From NCBI GenBank assembly GCA_009599575.1, contig VWND01000002.1, positions 1,364,001-1,428,000 of the forward strand: a stretch of DNA of 64,000 bases. Direction: 5' to 3'. The stretch is from Blumeriella jaapii. Lineage: Eukaryota > Ascomycota > Leotiomycetes > Helotiales > Drepanopezizaceae. Position numbers and translations under genes: made by a program. Each line of letters begins with the position of its first letter. Positions within the stretch are counted from its first letter, which is position 1. Under the pieces are notes generated by a model. It was not told the origin of the DNA and did no database searches. It was given only the letters and a program-made list of their open reading frames with translations. This document shows positions 1 through 12,687 of the stretch, one piece after another.

Positions 1-2
1 CG

Positions 3-1090
3 CCCACCCAGAGGGGAGAATCAAGCTTGCGGCCCCAATTCAGTAGAAGTAGATCTCATCCCCATGAGAATAGAAGTTCCGGTTAGTTTTTACCCAAGAG
101 ATTTATAATTAGGCTGCCCTAACATGACGATAGGTCGATCAGCGAGCCACGTACCGGGGAGCGGACCTGCGAACGCAATTTTTTCCTCATCACTGGGTGA
201 CCGATCGTTGTCCCCAATCGAAACCCCACCAACATCGATTGGCATGCCGAACAGCAACACTCGTTACATGCAGCCTCTGACCGGCAACCTCAAGAATGTT
301 AGAATGGACTCACGACCATCAAAACAGCAGAACGAGACTACGTACGAGGCAAACCCAGGCACGTTTTCCAATGCGCCAGCCGTGCCAGCTTGGGCGGTTG
401 AGTTGAATTTCATGCCAGCGACTGGGCCCATCGATAGTATCCTACTCGGTCTGGTGCAACGTCAGAGAGCTTTGGCTAGTGAGAGCATGCCGAAGAACTT
501 GCTCATCGGACCTTATCATCCAAATATCAGAGCCCTCATTGGTCCAGAGATGTCAAACAACATCCACCCAGTTGCCTCCATACTCACAAATCTGTGCTTG
601 AGGATCCCTTATTCTAGTCTTGCTGAGAGAGCGGCTGCGCTGTATTGCGTTTACCGCATGTGTCAGTGGCAAATCTGGCCATCTGTGGAGACCTACCGCA
701 ATTTGCCCGACTGGTACACCCCAAGCTCCTATCAACAAACTACTGTGCATCCAATTTGGGTATCAATGGTAAGTTGAATTCCAAAACACGTGTTAAGTTG
801 CTTACTGAACGGAACTGTAGCTGTTATGGGGAAAGATGCGAGACATTGTGGTTCAGAACCAGGAGAAGTATGCGACGACGGAGTTTCTGGATTTGTTCCA
901 GACCAGTATCAATGTGAACTGGCCCTTCGGAGAGGAGGATATTTTGATGTTTGTCGGGGATGAAGTAAGGATGACGGATGCTTTTATTCAGCATTTGCAA
1001 ACGCTGGAAAACTTCAGCCTGGATGAGCCATTTCAACGACGATACCCAGAGCTCAGAGATGTCTGTAGATTCACAGAAGTTACTGCATAG
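3..1090 (+). CDS. DUF3425-domain transcription factor, 5'-truncated by window edge
   Basis: The C-terminal part of a fungal bZIP-associated DUF3425 protein. The best model joins 3-81, 134-768 and 821-1090; introns 82-133 (GTTAGT...ATAG, CTAAC branch) and 769-820 (GTAAGT...TGTAG) keep frame. The signature is clear: a WPSVETYRNLPDWYTPS block, then HPIWVSMLWGKMRDIVVQ, INVNWPFGEEDIL and a PFQRRYPELRDVC end, matching the family pattern (LPxW, PHPxW, VNWP, FPEL). These proteins are probably nuclear regulators carrying an N-terminal basic leucine zipper, which would lie outside the window; that is inferred, not seen. The ATG at 124 lies inside the proposed first intron and opens a frame, so it is an alternative start if that intron is wrong. 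The family call is secure and the 5' structure is less so. Confidence 0.75.
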
Positions 1091-2282
1091 CAGATGGATA
1101 ATACAGATGGAATACAGGGACTGCATAGCAATACGGATGGGATGAATAATGTGTATCTGGCGTTGGTAGAAAAAAAGAACAGAAAGTCAGCGGCTAAACG
1201 TCAGGTAAGATCGCCTTTCAGAAAGGAAGGTTCGAACGAATGGTAGATTACATAATTAGATACTACTAATTTTATACATTGAACAATCTCTGTGGTATTA
1301 ACACAGCATTGAGAGTTTGCCTTATGTTGTCGTCGGTAGAGATGATTCTTTCTTCGTCTACCAACCGGAAAAAAGGGTTGTGGAACATCGCGACCTGACT
1401 TTTCAAGCACAGTCTTTTGACTACGTAAAGTGAGAGAGGCAGCAATCAAGCAATCAAAAGGGCGGCAGAAGGCACCATGGATAAATTCCACACGAAATAA
1501 CATTCAGCTATCAATAGCAGAGGTAAAACGAGGTGCCAAAAGTATTTGTGCTCGCCCTACATATCGCGCGACACGCTGAACAACGTCTCAACTACAACTA
1601 CTATTATAAGCGCTCTACGCAAGTCCTTTGCTTAATCTTTAGGACGTAACCGATGCAAGAGCGATCGACGAAATGATTCGGAGCGTGTTCAAAAGCGCAA
1701 AGCTATAGTATCAAAATCATGAAATTTTGAATGTTTGACTGGCCGGCGCACAGCTCTATTTGAATTGTGACAAATACTTTAGGGAAGCTTTGGAAGGCAA
1801 TATGCAATGACTGCGTTCGGAAATCCGTTCTTTGAAGAATAACAAGAAGAATATCGAGCAGTTGAAGCAATGGATTGAGAAAGCATAGCGGTCAGCTCCT
1901 CAGAAACTTATTGATAATTTAGTGCTTTCTGTATCTGATCGACTGCATGCATTGCCCAAAGCTCGAAGCTGGTATACGAGGTATTAAATGAGAAGACGTT
2001 GGCTTTGGATTTGAAATGTCGTTCAGGTCGATATCTTTGTTAATCATTTGATTGTATTTGATTTAGAATGCGAGGGGGGTGTAGTTGAGTTGGGCAGGTG
2101 GGGCACCATGCGGAACGTTCCGCACCTTCTACACTATCCTCGTCGTGCGTCGCAGCTCGCGACAACTTTCAAAGTTCGTCAGGATTTTCAGACCAAAGAT
2201 TCCACAATAGTACGATATTAGTCGCGGCGACAAAGTTCAATCAAATTACTGGATATGAGCCTGCATTGCGCATGACTCCACA
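1091..2282. other. Gene-free, AT-richer spacer
   Basis: About 1.2 kb between the DUF3425 gene and the SNF2 gene. No reading frame here resembles a protein. The stretch looks visibly more AT-rich than the flanking genes, and short protein-like fragments interrupted by stops occur around 1650-2040. It may be ordinary spacer plus regulatory DNA, or a decayed gene; I cannot tell which. Confidence 0.5.
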
Positions 2283-5200
2283 ATGCAGGAGACCGAAGAC
2301 GAACTCTCGTCGCCAACGCAACAACTAGGCAGAGGGGAGGCTGTTGTGGACGCAGATGCGTACATCGACCGTTTGTCAAACCTGTTCAGCGTTTGAATTC
2401 CTCGCTAATCTACTACAGGAATCAATGGGCCTGCATCTAGCTTGAGCTCCAACTCTGATGTGGAACCCACAGGCCTAGCACCTTCGGCGTTCCGGGCTGG
2501 CAAGCGCAAGGCTGGCGAGCGGGTCGTGTTGTCGGACGACAGCGATCATGATGTATACGAGAAGTTCAAGAAGAGAAAGGAGCTGAAACGAAAGAAGGTC
2601 GCGGCAACGAAAAAGAAGCTGAAGGCCAAGGAGAAGGAAATCCTAGAGAGTAGGAAGCAGACGAAAAATGGAGAGTCATCGAAGAGAGTGGAGAAGACAT
2701 GGGGGCAGGAGTCCGACTACGAAATGCTGAACGAGGATATACCTGAGTACATAAAGGAGCGCCGAAGGGAGTTTGACAGGAACTACGAAAAATACTACGA
2801 ACATAGCCTCAGGGTGCCTCCACGGTATGATGACGTGGAATTCTCCGACGATGAACGGCTGGCAGACCTTGCAGAGCGTCCTAAGTTCCCGGACACTATG
2901 GAGACGTCAAGAGAGTATAAGGATATCGAGTTGCCGCACTCTGCTGGAGTAATACCTGCTTCCATAGCGCAGTATCTGAGGGATTATCAGGTCACCGGTG
3001 TTGGGTTTTTGCATGAGCTTTTTGTGTATCAGAAAGGTAAATCCTGATGATGTTTGGGTTGGTGCGGTGCTGACTGGGCCAGGCGGGATTCTTGGAGATG
3101 ACATGGGCCTGGGTAAAACTGTCCAGGTCGCTGCTTTTTTGACAGCGGCCTTTGGAAAGACTGGCGATGAGCGTGACGCGAAACGAATGCGCAAGATGAG
3201 ACGTTCGCCAGGCAAACCATGGTACCCACAAGCTCTGATCGTGTGCCCAGGGTCTCTCATGGACAATTGGAATAACGAATTGACAAGGTGGGGATGGTGG
3301 CATGTGGACAAGTTCCATGGATCCGTCGCAGCGAAAAAGGCTGTCCATGAAGCAGCAAAGTCAGGTCGTTTGGAAGTTGTCATTACAACCTATAGTACCT
3401 ATAGGAATCACATGGATGAACTCAACCAAGTCAAGTGGGATGTTGTTGTTGCCGATGAATGCCATCAACTCAAGGAACCAACTGCAGCCACGACTCAGGC
3501 CATGGATCAGATCAACGCTTTGTGTAGGATTGGGTTGACCGGGACCGCGATCCAAAACAAATACGAAGAATTCTGGACCCTTTTAAACTGGACAAATCCT
3601 GGAAAGTTTGGTCCTCTCTCGACCTGGAAGACGAGCATTTCCGAGCCCTTGAGAGTAGGCCAATCGTAAGTCACTGTCATTTCTCGTTCTACATCTGCTA
3701 AACAACTCAGCCACGATGCCACCAATCACCAACAAGCAGGCAAGACAAACGGCGGAAAAGTTACGCGACAATCTGCTGCCACAATTCTTCCTACGCCGCA
3801 TGAAATCTCTCATCGCTCATCAGCTCCCGAAAAAAGACCGACAAAGTGGTGTTCTGCCCTTTGACGAGTCTTCAAAAAGAAGCGTATCAGCGGTTCCTGG
3901 AAAGTGATGTTGTTGAAATTGTCAGGACATCATCCGAGGATTGTGATTGTGGCTCTGGCAGGAAGCGTGGATGGTGCTGTTATTCTAACTTGCCAGGAAC
4001 TAATACAACGTGGAAAGTATGCTCTATCTTCCTTGCATTGTGCTGAGGTTACACTAAAGATTTTTTTGTAGGCTATGGTGTTTCCCATCATCAACCAGCT
4101 CCAGAAGTTATCGAATCATCTAGCTATTTTGATTCCCAATGACAAAGACACTCCTGAAAAACGGAGACGAGATCTTGACATGCTCCGGGAAATGCTGCCA
4201 GATCATTGTGATACGTTATACGCGAATCGGGCCAACCTTGCAACCCTTTCGAATCCCGAATACTGTGGCAAAGTCCGTAATCCCTCCCCCTTTCGTCCTG
4301 ACAGGCAGCGTTCCCTGCTCACAACCTTCTTTCCAGTGGGCGATTTTGAAAAAGCTCCTAAAGCATTGGCACGAACACGGCGATAAAGTATTGATTTTCT
4401 CACACAGTGTGAAATTGCTGAGGATGCTCCAACACCTGTTCAACAACACCTCCTATAGCGTCAGTTTCTTGAGTGGCTCCATGCCAAATGATCAACGACA
4501 AAAGACAGTTGATGAATTCAACACGGACCCAAACCAATTCGTGTTTTTGATATCAACAAAAGCCGGGGGTAGCTATAGTTCATTTGGTCACGTTTGCTGT
4601 GCTGACAAACCCAGGCGTCGGTCTGAACATCACCAGTGCAAACAAAGTGGTCATTTCGATCCGAATTGGAACCCAAGTTACGATTTACAGGCTCAAGATC
4701 GGGCGTATCGTATCGGCCAGCTACGAAATGTTGAGGTTTACCGTCTGGTCTCTGCTGGTACCGTTGAAGAAATCGTATATGCTCGCCAAATATACAAACA
4801 ACAGCAAGCGAATATTGGTTATACAGCCTCGACCGAACGCCGATACTTCAAAGGTGTTCAAAATAATAAGGATCAAAAGGGCGAAATTTTCGGTCTGGAC
4901 AATCTATTCACTTTCCATGTGGATAACATAATTCTTCGGGACATTGTCAACAAGACCAATGTCGCAGAAGCTAAAAGAGGGATCGACATCTTGGATTTTG
5001 ATGCGGAGGACGCAGCGAATGATGACGACAACCCTTTGAGGTGTGACGACGATGATGATCCCGACGCTGCTATGAGCCAGCTTGCTGCTCTCTTGACGGA
5101 AGGCGCCGAAATAGAAAAGAAGAAAACAAAGACTCGGCCAAAGGCGGATCCAATTCAGGCGATCCTCGCATCCGCAGGAGTTGAATATACGCATGAAAAC

Positions 5201-5716
5201 TCCGAAGTTGTTGGGTCGTCCAAGGTTGAAGCAGAGCTCAGCCGTCGTGCAATAGAAACCGGCAACGATGTCGAGTACGGTGAACGGCGACTCTTCGCGG
5301 ATTCGCAAGACTTCGCAGCAAACCCTGCGAAATTCAACTATGTGTACAACCCTCCAGAGGATGTCATGGCTCGGCAGTTCTGTACGATGGCAAAAGAATT
5401 TGGATTCTCAGCAACGGACTTTGCTTTGTTGGTTGAAGGCTGGACCCAGAAAGAGAGGACGTATTGTCTCGAGAGATTTTATCTGAAGCGCCAAGAGAGA
5501 CTTGCCGAGCTGGAACTTGGCACGCCTAGAGTTGATAGGATGAAGCAGGATGAATCTGCTGCTGTAGATATCGACACGGATTCTGACCTGGACGCTTCCC
5601 TGGGATTGGAAGAGGGTGATCGGGCGGTGGTACTCGGAGCTGGGATAGACAACGGAAATGATGTTGCCATGGACGAAGTCGAGACCGAGGACGATGAAAA
5701 TGATGACGAGTTATGA
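2283..5716 (+). CDS. SNF2-family DNA translocase, ERCC6L2-like, with three frame breaks
   Basis: A Swi2/Snf2 ATPase of the ERCC6-like-2 (Rad26-like) group, nuclear, probably acting in DNA repair; the role is inferred from the family. Hand model: 2283-2370, 2419-3036, 3083-3665, 3711-4016, 4072-4272, 4337-4568, 4615-5716, about 1042 residues. Visible motifs: I (GDDMGLGKT), II (ADECHQ), III (LTGTAIQN), V (FLISTKAGG) and VI (QAQDRAYRIGQ). After the helicase comes a YARQIYKQQQANIGYT block typical of the ERCC6L2 type, then a C-terminal stretch rich in acidic residues with a conserved FCTMAKEFGFS element. The N-terminus is lysine-rich. The frame must be corrected near 3738 and 3830-3835 (one extra base each) and near 4654 (one base missing). 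The start ATG at 2283 is supported by a phase-correct 48-nt intron. The family is sure; whether the gene is intact is not. Confidence 0.85.
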
Positions 5717-5880
5717 CAAAATGATACCCCTGGAGTGGAGTAGCGTTTGGTGTTGCAACAACAAGTACCACGTTGGAAAGATCTATTGGTGCTGCTTATG
5801 CCGGGTTGTTCTTCAATCAGACCTACTGAAAGTGCTGGGTTTTCAACCCGAACGCTGGTATTACATACTACAGTTCTAAA
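5717..5880. other. Short convergent spacer
   Basis: This is the 164-bp gap between the 3' ends of the SNF2 gene (+) and the Tpt1-like gene (-). It must hold both 3' UTRs and polyadenylation signals, and no discrete motif stands out. Confidence 0.5.
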
Positions 5881-6944
5881 TTAATCGCTCGCAGTGTCCT
5901 CGTCGTCACTCCGAGCCTTCATCTCCTTCACAGCACCTTTCCCCTTGCCCTTGCCTCCCTTCTTAGGCTTGGCACCCTTACCACGAAGTCCTATCGGAAT
6001 CTCCTTCCTGACCTCTCCGTCTTCGTACAAGACGCCGATGTCGGGTCTGCGCGCGACAACCTTCTTCCAGTTTTCCTTGGGGATTTCACCATGGACATTG
6101 CCGGCAGTGACAACGGTACCGGTGTCGGTTCGGGCCCATCGAATCTTGGGCTCAGCCTCCATGATCTGGCGGAGGTTGATGTGGATAGAGATATCTGCGT
6201 CCGATTTGGGCGCTCTGATTTCTGAGCCGTCCTTTTGAACGACGATAGTAGCGAATTGGAGTAGGTCTTGACCGCCAGCTCGCTTGATGAATCCCGAGGC
6301 GAGGATCAGAGGGTAGTTGGCATACGAGGTCTCGTAGACCACGAAGTCTGGGAGATCCTCGGTGGTGAGTGAGATCGGGCTATAGTTGGGTGCCGTGGCA
6401 GATGTGGGGCTTGCTGGGCCTGCAGGAGTGGCGTTGGCCTTGACGAGGTATTTGGAAGCGGCCTCTTCGTCGTCGTCCTCCTCCTTGCTGTCGGGCTTGA
6501 GCTTCAAGCTGAAGCGGGATTTAGAGGAGGGCGATTCCACGAAGGCTTTGAGTTCGGGGAACGTGACTTCCAGGGAAGAAAGGTTTGGCCTTTGGAGCTA
6601 TTTACGGTCAGAAATTAACGCCGGTAGCACACAGGTGATGGACCTACGAGTTCCTCGCAATCGACCCAGCCATCGGAACTGGCCACGAGCTTCTCTACCC
6701 CCTCTTCTTGCTCTTCGCCCTCCTCGATCGTTCTCTTCAAGACCCAGGTGAGAGCCTTGGAGATCAAGCCCTCACGGTCGTCAACGACGCTGTAACCTCG
6801 GCCACGGCCCTTGGTGTTTTTGGAAACACTTCCACCGTGCCTACTACGGCCGTGTCTGGACGCGTTTGGAGAGATTGGAGAAGGGTCCATGATCTCACGA
6901 TCAAGGGAAAGTCCCTGAAGAGGCTGAAGAACTGCGGCGGCCAT
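5881..6944 (-). CDS. Tpt1/KptA-fold RNA 2'-phosphotransferase-like protein, catalytic residues missing
   Basis: Two exons, 6648-6944 and 5881-6597, with intron 6598-6647 (GTAGGT...AATAG, CTGAC branch); 337 residues. The Tpt1 layout is recognisable: an LISKALTWVLK helix, then NLSSLEVTFPELKAFVES and SRFSLKL (the family's winged-helix half), then PDFVVYETSYANYPLIL, LLQFATI, ISIHINL and a GNVHGEIPKENWKKV end. Tpt1 enzymes remove the splice-junction 2'-phosphate from tRNA using NAD+. In active enzymes the diagnostic stretches read LLRH, RANQGHS, HGT and SGMR. Here they are LKR, KANATPA, YET and SDAD, so the Arg/His catalytic set appears lost. A Gly/Lys-rich tail (KPKKGGKGKGKG) follows. It is either a pseudoenzyme or a strongly diverged paralogue. 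Fold call good; function unknown. Confidence 0.75.
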
Positions 6945-9744
6945 TGTGAATGCTAAAAGGGTATCTGGAGAAAGTAACTAATAGTAACAAAGCTTGGGTA
7001 CTCGGGAAGTGTGTGAGAGCAAGAGTTGAAGGTCAGGTAAAGCCACAGCAACTGTAGACTGGGACAGCAAAGGAGCAGAGGGGGAGCATGCGAGATATAT
7101 GGGAAATCTTCTGCTCCGGGTCACGATGAAACTGCCTGGACCCTGCTATCCGCCATGCAGCGAGCCATTGACAAAAACGAAGCTTGCTTGCCAACAATCT
7201 TTTGCAGCGCCCAGGCCGCCAACCATTTCCCGTCCTCAAGCTCACCCATTCTGCTAAGTGCATGTCAAACGAAAAGATGCACCAAGTCATAGATAGGCAC
7301 CTGCTGCCTCTGGTTCGTGTCGAGCAGCGGGGTCGTTTCTGCACTGGTCTGCGGATCCTGAAGCCATCCACACCGCCAGCGAGCCCTCGTGTGTGCCAAC
7401 AGAGCCATTAGGCCACGGCTCGACCCGCATTGGGACGCGTGCGAGCATCCTACGGAACATACTCAAGTAGGTATGCGTTGGTCTTGGGATGTCGGGCGAG
7501 GGCTTGCGGGGGCGCATCTCACCGCTCCCTTCGCTTCCGCGGATGGCGTGTTTGGTTACTGGTCACGTTATTTATCTCCCTCCACAGTCGGTTCTGGCGC
7601 CAGGCGAAAACAAGAGGCTCTCAGCAAGAGCGTTCAGGTAGCAGTTCATCGGAGAATGAATCGCCTACAGTATGATGTCCTGGCTCTGTGATCGAAACCG
7701 CCGGCAGGGAACAGCTTCCTGCCACAGTTCGTGTGACACGTCTTCGACGTCCGATGTAAACAAAACAATTGCACCCCCACTTTGGCATCTTCGTACACGA
7801 GCAAACAGCTTTGCTTTTGTCGAGCCAGGCCCAGCGAACCGCGGAGAGTTCGAGTCAAGGTAGGGGTCCTCGTAGAAGGCAAAGTACAAGATGTCCATTA
7901 TCTGCTGCAGATCAAGCCCAGTGCAGTACTACTGCGGCTAAGTCAAGCCACACATGCAGTATATCATTCATGCACAGTATTGGGCTCGACCAAATCCGCA
8001 GTGAGTGTGGACTGCCCCCGCTGCAGAAGTCAAGCTTGGGCCGTAGACGGAAATGGGAGAGTACAAATGTTCTGGACAGGACCGAACTGGTCGTTGGATG
8101 AGAAAGCCGAAGTTGCCGCAACAACGACGTGGTGGTATGAAATGCTTCGATGCTGGTCCTTTCTGTGCTAGACCAACACATGAGAAGCGAGAGCTGAGGA
8201 AGCAGCTATCCTCAAATTCCTCAAGTTTGAGTTCTCGTACAGCTCAAGGCATTGTTGGGACCATGCATGTTATCAGGCGGATGCAGACCTATTAGCCATA
8301 CAGATACCCGCCGCCCTACCAATTGGCCAGGGAAAAAGGATACGAGGGATATGTGCAATTTACTGTAGTCTGTGAAAGGGTGCTCTTGAGCTCTGGATTT
8401 GTGACTCCAAGGTTCCGAGGTCCATCAACCGCGACCGCGCTCGTCCTGTTGCGCAGTGACTCTCCACCGTATGGTAGACCCGTGACAACTGGCTGACTCT
8501 TTAGCAGGAGTGGAGACGGGTGCCTCTCGAAACACCCGCTTTAATTGGGAAAATAGATCAGAACAGCTGCTTACAAATCTAAACAGCGTTGTATACTATG
8601 GTACATTCTGTATTGATTACGGCCGAAGTGACCTGAAAAGACGAGATCTCAGCCACTACCACTAGTCAAGGGGGATCACATTACAAGAAATCAAGAGCAG
8701 AACCACACGGAATGTGATCACCAAAATCGCACAGGCGAAATCTGATTGTAGACCAATATCGATGCCGGGGCACTGAGGCTTGAGAAACTTGACTCCGCTA
8801 TAGGCTCGTTGTCGGCCGCGATTGAATCCCAACTTGGTGATCGAGTCTTCACTTGAACCACCTTTTGCCGAAACTCTCGAATCGAGGAGATATTTTCCGT
8901 GCTAAAAAAAGCAATCAAAAAGGCTTTGAGCGATCGGTGGAGAGCCATTCGGGCTCCGTTGCGATATTCGGGGTCGATTACCCACTCTCAACGCCGACGC
9001 CACCCTGAAGAAGACGGACGGCTATAGCCCAGCTGACCTTGACTCGTCATGTTTCAGTGGCTGCGAAGGTTATGCCGGCACATGGCAGTAATGACAGGGG
9101 CTTCATGTCGAATTCGCGGCATAAAAATTGCGCGGGAAGTTCGGCGGGAAGGACCTTATTATTTCCATCCGTCTGGCGTGGTGTCTACTATTTGAAAGCC
9201 GAGACACTAGATCCTTCTGCTATACAGTACGAAAGATCGAGGCTGTGTCGAGCTGACATCGCCTTCCAGACATCACTTGCGGTCAATGCTGTGCCGCTCC
9301 TCTGCTTTGGCTGCGAAGGACCATATTTGTGACCAACACAGCGGCGCAACTTCGAGGTTTCCGCGGGAATAAAAGAATGGATATCTGTGGTGTTCTCAAC
9401 GTCCCTGAGATTTTCATCTCGTTGCTCCTGTCTGGAGCTGGTCGTGGTCGTGATCGAGGTCGAGTTCAAAATTTCCACATGTTGTCTTGGCAGTTATGCG
9501 ATGTTGTGGCTGGTTCCCGGCGCGGTTTGAGGCGATGCCGCTAACGATTTGTACGTGTGTGTTGGACTCCTATTATCAACCATTTCCCTTCTTCCATATA
9601 AAGACGCGCCTCCAACTGTGGTTTTCGACGCGACCGTGGAACGTTCAGATCAAAAGCCCAGTTGCCGGCCAACAGTGAAAGAAAAAGGCAAATCGTGTGA
9701 CCCGAGTCGGGATCATCGCAGGGGTGTCCACTAGCCAGGAAATC
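6945..9744. other. Intergenic region without recognised gene
   Basis: About 2.8 kb between the divergent Tpt1-like and MFS genes, so it contains both promoters. Open frames here are short, overlap on both strands and show no family resemblance or plausible intron structure. A pyrimidine-rich stretch at about 9580-9600 precedes the MFS start. I see no RNA gene. Confidence 0.5.
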
Positions 9745-11687
9745 ATGCCCAGCTCTCGATCAAGGCCGCCCAAGAACTACGGGACAGTTACGAGTTCCGA
9801 CACCGAAAGCAGTCTCTCAGATGGTCGCTCGCCGCATAGTACTGACGACACTGACCAAAGCCTTCAGGATCAACATGAGCCTCCGTACGATCGGGCTCGA
9901 AGGCGGTCTTACATCGAGGAGGATGAAGACCCTATGCAGCTTGAACCTCTTATCGTGAAGAAAGAAGAGAGTGTTACCTGGGCGAGTCTCCCTCACAAAA
10001 TTCAGCTCGCCATTCTGGTATTTGCGAGATTTTCGGAGCCCTTGGTGAATACTTCTTTACGAGTGAGCTGCTTTCCTCCCCCTAACGTGCACGTGATCGT
10101 TGACTTACGTTGTGATGCCCAGTCCTATCTGTTCTACCAGCTGAGATCTTTTGATAAGAGTCTTCCGCCTTCAACCATCGCTTCTCAGGCGGGAATTATG
10201 CAAGGATCATTCGCCGCGGCTCAGCTTTGTACAGCCATGCTATGGGGTCGCTACTCAGACCGAGGAGGGCGGAAGAGAATTCTCCTCATCGGACTCTCAG
10301 GGACCCTGATATCGGTTCTTGGCTTTGGCTTCTCAAGGACTTTCTGGCAAGCCTTGATGTTCCGAATGCTGGGGGGAGCACTGAATGGAAACGTCGGGGT
10401 GATGAGGACAATGATCAGCGAGATCGTGAGAGAAAAGAAGTATCAGTCGAGGGCATTCTTGATACTGCCTATGGTGGCCAATATTGGATCCATCATTGGA
10501 CCGATCATGGGTGGCGTCACTTCCGACCCGGCTGAACTACCCACACTGGTTTGGAGGAAATTGGTTCTTGGAAATGTTCCCTTACTCACCTCCGAACCTG
10601 CTGAGTGCGATGTACCTGTGCTGTGCCGCACTCGCAGTTCTATTTGGCCTTGATGAAGTAAGTCTCCTGTAATAGCGGCATCTTCGATACTGACTTCCTT
10701 CAGACACACGAGGCATATGCTCATTTGAAAGACAACGGTATAAACTTCCGTCGGGAAGCCTGGGCTATACTCTGCCGCGTCTTTGGGAAAAAAAGCGAAA
10801 AATGTGAACGTGTTTCCACATCGCAACACGACGGGCCGGATGGCCATGTTGTCGAGTACGACCCAGACACCAAACCTCGCAAACGGGTCGCACCGCGTTA
10901 CAAACAGAAACTCCCCTTCTGTCGAATCTTCACCTACAATGTAGTCTGTACGCTAATCTGTCACGCTCTGATGGCCCTCTCGATGGGAACGTTCCAGAAC
11001 ATCTGGTATTCCTTCCTCTCGACACCTGTCTACGACCCCGCCACATCGCCTCCAGACTACCACCCACGACTCCCTCTATTTTTCACTGGCGGCATCGGTC
11101 TCCCCCCTCGCTCGGTTGGATTCGTAATGGCGATAGTCGGCTCCATTGGCATCACCCTCCAGCTCTTCCTGTACCCTTACGTCAATCAGCGTCTCGGCAC
11201 CGTCCGGTCCTGGCGGATCTTCCTCTACTGTTTCCCCATCGTCTACACCGTCGTTCCCTTCCTCTCGCTCATTCCATCAACCGCCCCTCCCCCGAGCCAA
11301 AAGACAGGACTGCCGATCTGGATAGCGCTCACATCCGTACTCTTCGTCCAAGTCGTGGGTAGGACGTTCGCTAGTCCCGCAACGACGATCCTCATCAACA
11401 ACTGCAGCCCTCATCCCACCGTCCTCGGGACAATCCATGGAATTGGCCAGACTGCGAGCAGTGCTGCTAAAACGGTAGGGCCTGCGCTGGGTGGCTGGCT
11501 GTATGGCGTTGGCTTGAGAAACGGGGTGGTTGGGCTGATGTTCTGGATACTTGCTTGCGAAGCTACGTTCAGTATCGTCGCGAGCAATTGGGTGCGGGAA
11601 GGCGATGGGCACGAGATTCGACTCGAGGGCGATGATGAGGCTGAGGCGGAAGCGGACGCTGAAAATGCAGCTCTCTTGAGGAGCTGA
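9745..11687 (+). CDS. Major facilitator superfamily transporter, one frame break
   Basis: A 12-helix-type MFS permease of about 611 residues, similar to the fungal/plant ZIFL-YCR023C branch; substrate unknown, membrane located. Exons 9745-10062, 10123-10657, 10704-11687; introns 10063-10122 and 10658-10703 fit GT-AG and phase. A polar cytoplasmic N-terminus of about 90 residues precedes TM1 (IQLAILVFARFSEPL). The loop 2-3 signature is GRYSDRGGRKRILL. The central GNVGVMRTMISEIVRE and SRAFLILPMVANIGSIIGP blocks are characteristic of this branch, and FGLDETHEAYAH marks the middle loop. A second six-helix half follows from about 10910 and ends in an acidic tail. Near 10530-10540 the frame must skip one base to pass from VTSDPA to NYPHWFGG. 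The start is the ATG at 9745, since no ATG lies upstream in the open frame. Confidence 0.85.
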
Positions 11688-12644
11688 GCAGGCAAAGGTT
11701 GGATCAGACCTTGCTTCGTCATCATCTCTGTGATCCACGTCCTCGTTGCAGCTTTTACTTCTGACGTACAGGCGTTTTTGCGATCAGATACCCTCGCGAG
11801 TCATGGTGTAAGAAATGCCCATGTAGGATAGATTAGGGCATCATAGTACATCTACATATACATACACGATAGACCACAAGCCATTTATTTTTTCAAGTGC
11901 GAGTCTAGCCACCCTACCTATGACTTGTGTTTTCCGAAGTGAAATGTCGCTTATCGGTCCCAATCAGGAATGTACAGTATAGCATGTTGTACCCGAGCAC
12001 AGGCAACGAAGCTGCACCAGGAGAGCGACGAGCAAGGGCCTAGCAGGCCTCCCAACGAAAACCAAGGCACCGAAGGACCCAGAACCGATCTCGATAGTTC
12101 TGGCTGAGAACGAGAGCCGCTTTCCTACGAATCGCCGTCCCGTCCCGGGACCACACTTAAACGCTGCGTGTACGTGCAACGTACTGTAGCATCCGAGATC
12201 CACCGTGAAGTAGTAGTGCGCCCCTCCAAGCAATCCTTCCAGCAAGGCAAGCACCGCGTTCCCCGCCTTACGCGACCCGTGGTAGGCCGGTGCTGGGGCG
12301 AGACCGTCCGTGGAACGCGAGGCTTGTCGTCCGGTCGCAGTGGGATCCCGATGTGCTGTTCGGGGAGCGTGGCGGCCATGGTTCTGGGGATCGGATCTGG
12401 GTGGATCCGGGAGATAAGATCCAATGCCACGGCGTGTCTCTGGCCCTGGCCAGGGAAAAGGCCCGGTATCCAACTGGCTTGGTTGATTCATTCATCCCTA
12501 GTAGGCGACGAGAGGGCGAGCTTGATATGCATGCTCAGCTGGAATACATACATACGTACCGTACGTACGTACGTCTAGAAGCCAAGCAGGGGAGCAAGAA
12601 TTGCATAAGAGGCTACATCGTAATGATGAATGAATGAACGAATA

Positions 12645-12687
12645 GATGGATGGATGGATGGATGGATGGATGAATGAATGAATGAAT
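12645..12687. repeat. (GGAT)n/(GAAT)n microsatellite
   Basis: About six copies of GGAT run into four copies of GAAT; the same motif family recurs near 48.6 kb. Confidence 0.85.

Noticed and set aside
1650..2040. Possible decayed gene in the AT-richer spacer
   Set aside because: Fragments are too short and interrupted by stops to assign any family; kept only as a remark.
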